In this document: positions 60,052-64,000 of the stretch, in pieces
Layout: each line of letters opens with the position of its first letter
Numbering within the stretch: position 1 is the first letter of the stretch
Source: Erythrobacter crassostreae
GTDB taxonomy: Bacteria; Pseudomonadota; Alphaproteobacteria; Sphingomonadales; Sphingomonadaceae
Direction: 5' to 3'
Assembly (NCBI RefSeq): GCF_019204045.1
Contig: NZ_JAGSPC010000001.1
Span: 1,922,001 to 1,986,000, forward strand
Length of the DNA stretch: 64,000 nucleotides
Position numbers and translations under genes: made by a program
The notes under the pieces: generated by a model
Database searches by the model: none
What the model was told of the DNA's origin: nothing
What the model saw: only the letters and a program-made list of their open reading frames with translations

Positions 60052-60903
60052 ATGTCAGACACGCAAACTTCCTCCGGCGCGAACGCGCTTCAGTCCCTTT
60101 CTGTCCCTTTTCAATCGAAGGTGACGGCTTCTACACGGCTGTCTGCCGATGATATCGCTGCGCTTGGAAAGACGCGGGAAGGGCGCTGGCAGCCCGGGCT
60201 GACAGACCAGCCGCTGCATAGCGAGATTTTTGCGAGCGCCAGCGACGGCAGCGGAGCAGGATTGGCGCTTGCTTTGGCGCGCGATGCTATCCGTGTTGCA
60301 GGTGAAAACAGCGACCCACTCACGGATGCGCATGACCGGCGGCAAGTGCTGTGGGTACAGGATACCCGATCAATCCAGCGCAGTGGGCGTCCCTATACTC
60401 ACGGTCTACCAGCGGAGCTGCGTGACCGTTTAATCCACGTCGAAGCGAAGGCACCCGAAGATGCGCTGTTTGCGCTCGAAGAGGGGCTACGCTGCCGTGA
60501 TCTTGTCTGCGTGATTGGAGAGATCATCGGCAATCCGCGTGCGCTCGATTTTACTGCCTCACGCAGGCTTAGCCTGACTGCGGAAAAGCACGAGGTTCCG
60601 TTGTGGCTGATACGGTTGGATGCAGCACCCGAACTGTCTTCTGCGCGGATGCGTTGGCAAGCGAGCTGCGCACCTTCATTGCGCCCGCTTTGGAACCTGA
60701 ATGCTCCCGGCACCCCTGCATGGAAGGCAGAATTGTTTCGTGCCCGCAGTCACGCGCCTGGAGAATGGATTTTGAGCAATGACGACGGACGATTGCACAC
60801 ACGTAAACGCTACAAAGCACCGGTCGCCGCCAATACGCAGGGTCTTGGCGATCTGGTTCGCCCAACTGTCGGTCGATCGCTGGCGGCATACGCTCGCGCC
60901 TGA
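60052..60903 (+). CDS. imuA: ImuA, translesion mutagenesis accessory protein
   Basis: 283 residues of the RecA-like ImuA family. Seen are HSEIFASASDGSGAGLALALA near residue 57 and QVLWVQDTRSIQRSGRPY near residue 98, and the typical C-terminal KRYKAPVAANTQGLGDLV. ImuA supports error-prone repair together with ImuB and DnaE2. The LexA box upstream shows SOS control. It shares 125 bp with the start of imuB. Confidence 0.9.
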   Translation: MSDTQTSSGANALQSLSVPFQSKVTASTRLSADDIAALGKTREGRWQPGLTDQPLHSEIFASASDGSGAGLALALARDAIRVAGENSDPLTDAHDRRQVLWVQDTRSIQRSGRPYTHGLPAELRDRLIHVEAKAPEDALFALEEGLRCRDLVCVIGEIIGNPRALDFTASRRLSLTAEKHEVPLWLIRLDAAPELSSARMRWQASCAPSLRPLWNLNAPGTPAWKAELFRARSHAPGEWILSNDDGRLHTRKRYKAPVAANTQGLGDLVRPTVGRSLAAYARA

Positions 60904-62428
60904 GGCAGGCGGCGTAAATCCGGGTGAGGGTGCCGACGCTCTTCCCACAGTACTGATCATTGAAACCGCACATGGCCCGCGCATCGAAGCGGTGAACACG
61001 GCAGGCCATGAGGCAGGCGCGCGGGTGGGCATGATGCTGGCCGATGCGCGCACTCTATGCCCCGATATTCAAACTGCGCCCGCTGACCCCGCAGGTGATC
61101 TCGACTTTCTGGAGAAGCTCGCTTTGTGGTCCCAGCGCTGGGGCCCGTGGAGCGCGCTTGACCCGCCTGATGGTGTCTTGGTGGATATTACCGCAGCAGC
61201 GCATCTGTTTGGCGGTGAAAGGCGATTGCTGGCCGATGTCGAAGAGGCATTTGCACAGCGCAAGCTGCATGTCCGGACAGCCATCGCGCCAACCGCCGGA
61301 GCGGCATGGGCGCTGGCGCATTTCGGCCCGCCTCGCGCGATCCTCGGCGCAGAGGCCAATGGTATACAGCGCCTCGCCGATTTACCTGTGGCTGCGCTGC
61401 GCCTTGATACTGACGTGCTCACAGTGCTGCGCAGATTGGGCCTTAAGCGTCTGGGCGACCTCGCCGCCATCGCTAGCGGACCTATCGATCAGGCAGAGGC
61501 CGCCGCGCGTGATGCGATCCATCGCCGGTTTCGCAATCGCAAATCCCCTTCCGCCAATCCGCTGGTCCGGCTTGATCAATTGCTTGGTAAAGTGCCCGAA
61601 CCTCTTCTGCCGATCGTGCCTCAACATGCGCCGCTGGTGCAGCGCCGGTTGATGGAGCCGATCCGCCATCGCAGCTTGCTCGATCAGGTGCTGAGCGACC
61701 TTGCCGATGATATGGTGCGCGAGCTGGAGGCGCAGAGACAAGGCGCAAGGCGGCTTGAGCTGGGACTGTGGCGTGTGGACGGCGAAGTGACGGTAAGGCG
61801 GCTTGAATTGGCGAGCGCCACGCGTGAAGCGGAGCACATCACCCGCCTGTTTACAGACAAGCTTGAAGGTATTGATGCGGGTTTCGGGATTGAAACTGTG
61901 CGTCTGCGCGCCAGTTGGACGGAACCTCTTGGCGCTTCACAAGGCGATGTGGAGGAGGCGGCAGAGCGTCACGGTACGTCTCTGAATGCCTGTATCGATA
62001 GGCTGACTGTTCGTTTGGGGCCGCACCGTGTTCGCCGTCCGGTGTCCTACCCCAGTCATCTGCCCGAACGCGCACAAAGGTGGCAGCCGCCGTTGGACCC
62101 CGAACCTTCTGCGTTGTCACCGTTTGCACTGCGCGATAGGCCTTTGAAATTGCTGGATAGAGCCGAGGCGATTGCGGTCCTTTATGCATCGCCGGATGGC
62201 CTGCCGCAGCGGTTCCGCTGGCGCGGCAACGTACATGAAGTGGCGCGGGTGGAGGGCCCCGAAAGGATCGCACCTGAATGGTGGCGCGAGAAATCGACCG
62301 TGCGTCTGCGTGATTACTACAGGATCGAGGATGCCGAAGGACACCGTTACTGGATTTATCGCCACGGTATCGCAGGTGATGGCCGGGGAGGCGCACCGGA
62401 TTGGTATTTGCAGGGGATCTACGCCTGA
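60779..62428 (+). CDS. imuB: ImuB, catalytically inactive Y-family polymerase-like protein
   Basis: 549 residues. The Y-family fold is visible (VLAIWFAQLSVDRWRH at the start, ATAAHLFGGERRLLADVEEA near 130, TAIAPTAGAAWALAHF near 165), but the usual acidic metal residues of the first motif (DMDAFF-like) are replaced, as known for ImuB. ImuB links the beta clamp with DnaE2. The ATG at 60779 overlaps imuA by 125 bp; no better start lies between. dnaE2 does not follow here; a PilZ gene does. Confidence 0.88.
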   Translation: MTTDDCTHVNATKHRSPPIRRVLAIWFAQLSVDRWRHTLAPEAGGVNPGEGADALPTVLIIETAHGPRIEAVNTAGHEAGARVGMMLADARTLCPDIQTAPADPAGDLDFLEKLALWSQRWGPWSALDPPDGVLVDITAAAHLFGGERRLLADVEEAFAQRKLHVRTAIAPTAGAAWALAHFGPPRAILGAEANGIQRLADLPVAALRLDTDVLTVLRRLGLKRLGDLAAIASGPIDQAEAAARDAIHRRFRNRKSPSANPLVRLDQLLGKVPEPLLPIVPQHAPLVQRRLMEPIRHRSLLDQVLSDLADDMVRELEAQRQGARRLELGLWRVDGEVTVRRLELASATREAEHITRLFTDKLEGIDAGFGIETVRLRASWTEPLGASQGDVEEAAERHGTSLNACIDRLTVRLGPHRVRRPVSYPSHLPERAQRWQPPLDPEPSALSPFALRDRPLKLLDRAEAIAVLYASPDGLPQRFRWRGNVHEVARVEGPERIAPEWWREKSTVRLRDYYRIEDAEGHRYWIYRHGIAGDGRGGAPDWYLQGIYA

Positions 62429-62460
62429 AACCTCGTTGAAGGGCGAAAAACCGATAGCTG

Positions 62461-62493
62461 GGTTAGTAATTTTTTTGCAATTCATTGCTAACC
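62461..62493. promoter_or_regulatory. Inverted repeat before the PilZ gene
   Basis: GGTTAGTAA and TTGCTAACC form a 9-bp inverted repeat (one G-T pair) around a 15-base T-rich loop, ending 8 bp before the PilZ start codon. Could be an operator or an RNA hairpin near the ribosome site; no clear Shine-Dalgarno is present. Confidence 0.4.
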
Positions 62494-62501
62494 AATTCAC
62501 C

Positions 62502-62840
62502 ATGAACATGCACAGCATCTCGCGCGCTGCACAGCGCCGCTCGCTCAGCCTGATGATAAGGGGCCGTGTAAAGTCGCGTCCGGTCTATTGTGACTTGATT
62601 GATATTTCCGAAGGTGGCTGCAAGGTTCGCGGATCAGCTGGCTTTGCCAGTGTCGGTGATCGCATGACGATGAAGGTAGGCGGAGTGAACGCACCTTTGG
62701 GCCGGGTCGCATGGGTAGACGGGAAATTTGCTGGCATCTCTTTTGAAGGCGAGATGCATGCCGCTGTGATCGATCATCTGATCCAGCAGCAAGACCAAAA
62801 ATTTGCAGATGACGCGGTCGAAGATCGCCGCCGACTCTGA
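62502..62840 (+). CDS. PilZ domain protein
   Basis: 112 residues, mainly one PilZ domain, a cyclic-di-GMP sensor. The RxxxR part is seen in AQRRSLSLMIRGRVKSRPVY near residue 10 and the second part in DISEGGCKVRG near residue 33. I start at 62502 (MNMHSISRAAQ); the longer frame from 62172 runs through imuB. It may link c-di-GMP to the exopolysaccharide genes 7 kb upstream, but that is only a guess. Confidence 0.85.
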   Translation: MNMHSISRAAQRRSLSLMIRGRVKSRPVYCDLIDISEGGCKVRGSAGFASVGDRMTMKVGGVNAPLGRVAWVDGKFAGISFEGEMHAAVIDHLIQQQDQKFADDAVEDRRRL

Positions 62841-62856
62841 AAATTCAAACCTCGAC

Positions 62857-62895
62857 AAAAAAGGGGCCGCTGCGATTAGCGGCGACCCCTTTTTT
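62857..62895. terminator. Bidirectional rho-independent terminator
   Basis: AAAAAAGGGG, then CCGCT/AGCGG inner stem, then CCCCTTTTTT. Serves both the PilZ gene and the convergent lipoprotein gene. Confidence 0.9.
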
Positions 62896-62911
62896 GTTTG
62901 TGATCAGAGGA

Positions 62912-63481
62912 TCAGTTTGCCGCGAATGGCAGCGAGCTGTGGTGAAGAACAATCTTCAGATCGCCAGCATCATCTTTTTCATAGGCGAACGAATACTCAA
63001 CCTTGGTGTCGTTTCCGTCAGCGCCGGTGAAGAAGTAGTTGCCCATTGCAACAGCCATGTCGCCGCTATCTGCGATCACGGTGCCATTGTTTTCCCAGCG
63101 CACAGCTGTGTACGGTGCAATTGCGAAGCCGCCATCTTCGGTTCCTTCGGTGCCTACGAAGTAGCTAAGCGCTTCTTCGGTGCTTTCGCGGAACTGGTCT
63201 TCTGCAGCGAGGGTCGGCTTGAACAGAATTGTTGAGTCGTCGCCGTAGGCGTAATGTGTAGCTATGTGCTCAGCTGCGCGTGCGCTGAAGTCACCTTCTT
63301 CGGTGAAGGTCTGGCCGATGGCAACGATGCCTTCACCCCAAGCTTGTTGAGCTGCGGTTACTTCTTCAGCAGTGATCGGGTTAGCTGTTTCGGCTGTAGC
63401 TGTGGCTGCTTCATCTGAACCACAAGCTGCAAGTGCGAGGGTGCTGGCGCCAAGAACAGATGCGTAAACGAACTTTTTCAT
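62912..63481 (-). CDS. NTF2-like lipoprotein
   Basis: 189 residues with a lipoprotein signal (ALAACGSDE, Cys near residue 20) and a region with the NTF2/SnoaL-like pattern (AYGDDSTILFKPTLAAEDQF near 98, then FTGADGNDTKVEYSFAYE and the end KIVLHHSSLPF). The HHSS end is seen in a widespread family of uncharacterised secreted NTF2-like proteins. It is convergent with the PilZ gene; a weak EcfG-like promoter may lie about 125 bp upstream. Confidence 0.75.
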   Translation of the reverse strand: MKKFVYASVLGASTLALAACGSDEAATATAETANPITAEEVTAAQQAWGEGIVAIGQTFTEEGDFSARAAEHIATHYAYGDDSTILFKPTLAAEDQFRESTEEALSYFVGTEGTEDGGFAIAPYTAVRWENNGTVIADSGDMAVAMGNYFFTGADGNDTKVEYSFAYEKDDAGDLKIVLHHSSLPFAAN

Positions 63482-63604
63482 TTCATACTCCCTTGAAGGG
63501 AGCCTGCACGGCCCCCTTATAAATCAGGCGGCTTAAGAGCCGCAGGTTACGTCCGACATCACGAGCAGGATTGCTCGCCAGAGGGGCCCGGTCCGTGGCG
63601 GTAT

Positions 63605-63629
63605 TACGTATCATTCGAGATTGGGTTCC
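63605..63629 (-). promoter_or_regulatory. Weak EcfG-like promoter before the NTF2-like lipoprotein
   Basis: On the minus strand GGAAC is followed after 16 bases by CGTA, one base off the EcfG consensus CGTT. It faces the lipoprotein gene, 124 bp upstream. Confidence 0.3.
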
Positions 63630-63669
63630 CATCAAATTGCACAATTTGCATTTGTTGGATTTAGATTAA

Positions 63670-63684
63670 GAACATATAAGGAAC
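63670..63684 (-). promoter_or_regulatory. LexA (SOS) box
   Basis: GAAC-N7-GAAC on the plus strand (GTTC-N7-GTTC on the minus), 14 bp before the radical-SAM start codon. It matches the site upstream of imuA. Confidence 0.8.
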
Positions 63685-63697
63685 AAAAAGGTGTTCC

Positions 63698-64000
63698 ATG
63701 TCTCGATATATGACTCAGCAAACGCTCCGACAAAAGCTTGAAATCCTTGCCGATGCGGCGAAGTACGATGCATCCTGCGCTTCTTCTGGCACGGCGAAGA
63801 AAAATTCGCTCGGCGGGAAGGGTATTGGTTCGACCGAAGGGATGGGCATTTGTCATGCCTATGCGCCCGATGGACGCTGTATCTCTCTGCTCAAGGTGCT
63901 GCTCACCAATCACTGCATCTTTGATTGCCATTATTGTATCAACCGCAAGAGCAGTAATGTGCGCCGAGCGCGCTTCACCCCGCAAGAGGTCGCGGACCTC
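63698..64000 (+). CDS. Radical-SAM DNA modification/repair-type protein, 3' end outside window
   Basis: 101 residues are visible before the window ends. The iron-sulfur motif C-x3-C-x2-C is clear in NHCIFDCHYC near residue 78, and a glycine-rich stretch (GGKGIGSTEGMGICHAYAPDG) precedes it. This is the start of the TIGR03916-type radical-SAM family that is usually next to a uracil-DNA-glycosylase-like gene. The LexA box just upstream suggests SOS induction. The partner gene would lie beyond the window. Confidence 0.8.
   Translation, partial: MSRYMTQQTLRQKLEILADAAKYDASCASSGTAKKNSLGGKGIGSTEGMGICHAYAPDGRCISLLKVLLTNHCIFDCHYCINRKSSNVRRARFTPQEVADL

Overview
The window looks like a piece of an alphaproteobacterial chromosome, most likely Sphingomonadales close to Erythrobacter (inference). 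Four things point there: two GTTC-N7-GTTC LexA boxes, a GGAAC-N17-CGTT promoter of the EcfG general stress type, a zapA–6S RNA–5-formyl-THF cyclo-ligase block, and the prsK/prsR/prsT family genes. Coding density is high, GC content is moderately high, and no insertion sequence, prophage, CRISPR array or integron was seen. Almost all genes belong to known families, so the interest lies in gene combinations and in small regulatory elements.

Region 1 (1-9863) is a polysaccharide/uronate utilisation locus. It holds a TonB-dependent receptor (cut by the window start), an MhpD/FAH-type hydratase, a complete TRAP transporter (DctP lipoprotein, DctQ, DctM) and a LacI-family regulator. A second operon carries an RpiB-fold isomerase (DhuI-like), KduD and a secreted PF05426 lyase resembling PL38. 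Together they suggest lyase cleavage of a polyuronate outside the cytoplasm, import, and conversion of the unsaturated uronate to 2-keto-3-deoxygluconate. A probable LacI-type operator precedes the isomerase gene.

Region 2 (10073-29014) is mostly housekeeping: mfd, sdhE and recG, a tyrosine phosphatase, a DUF885 hydrolase, an ABC1 kinase, a Pmp3-like stress peptide under an EcfG-type promoter, thyA, the branched-chain 2-oxoacid dehydrogenase genes (E1 alpha, E1 beta, E2), tRNA-Asp, a ThuA-like lipoprotein and 5-formyl-THF cyclo-ligase.

Region 3 (29015-40826) contains repeats, 6S RNA, zapA and a coiled-coil partner. It continues with a central-carbon run: tkt, gap, pgk, three small enzyme-like genes, class I aldolase and a thiE-like gene. 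Then come efp, an inositol monophosphatase and tRNA-Leu(CAA). Inverted copies of a dispersed GC-rich repeat follow the tRNA.

Region 4 (41088-48904) encodes a zinc alcohol dehydrogenase, an SLC13-type permease with an M20 amidohydrolase, and isocitrate lyase divergent from an XRE/ImmA-like regulator. Two perfect palindromes lie in the shared promoter region.

Region 5 (49067-55425) is a PEP-CTERM/exopolysaccharide control block: a TIGR03013-type sugar transferase, histidine kinase PrsK, sigma-54 activator PrsR and a TPR lipoprotein. No exosortase lies in the window.

Region 6 (55477-64000) holds a BASS transporter, a DUF475 protein, panB, an NSS symporter, an SOS-controlled imuA-imuB pair without an adjacent dnaE2, a PilZ protein, an NTF2-like lipoprotein and, at the very end, the start of a radical-SAM DNA-repair-type protein with its own LexA box.
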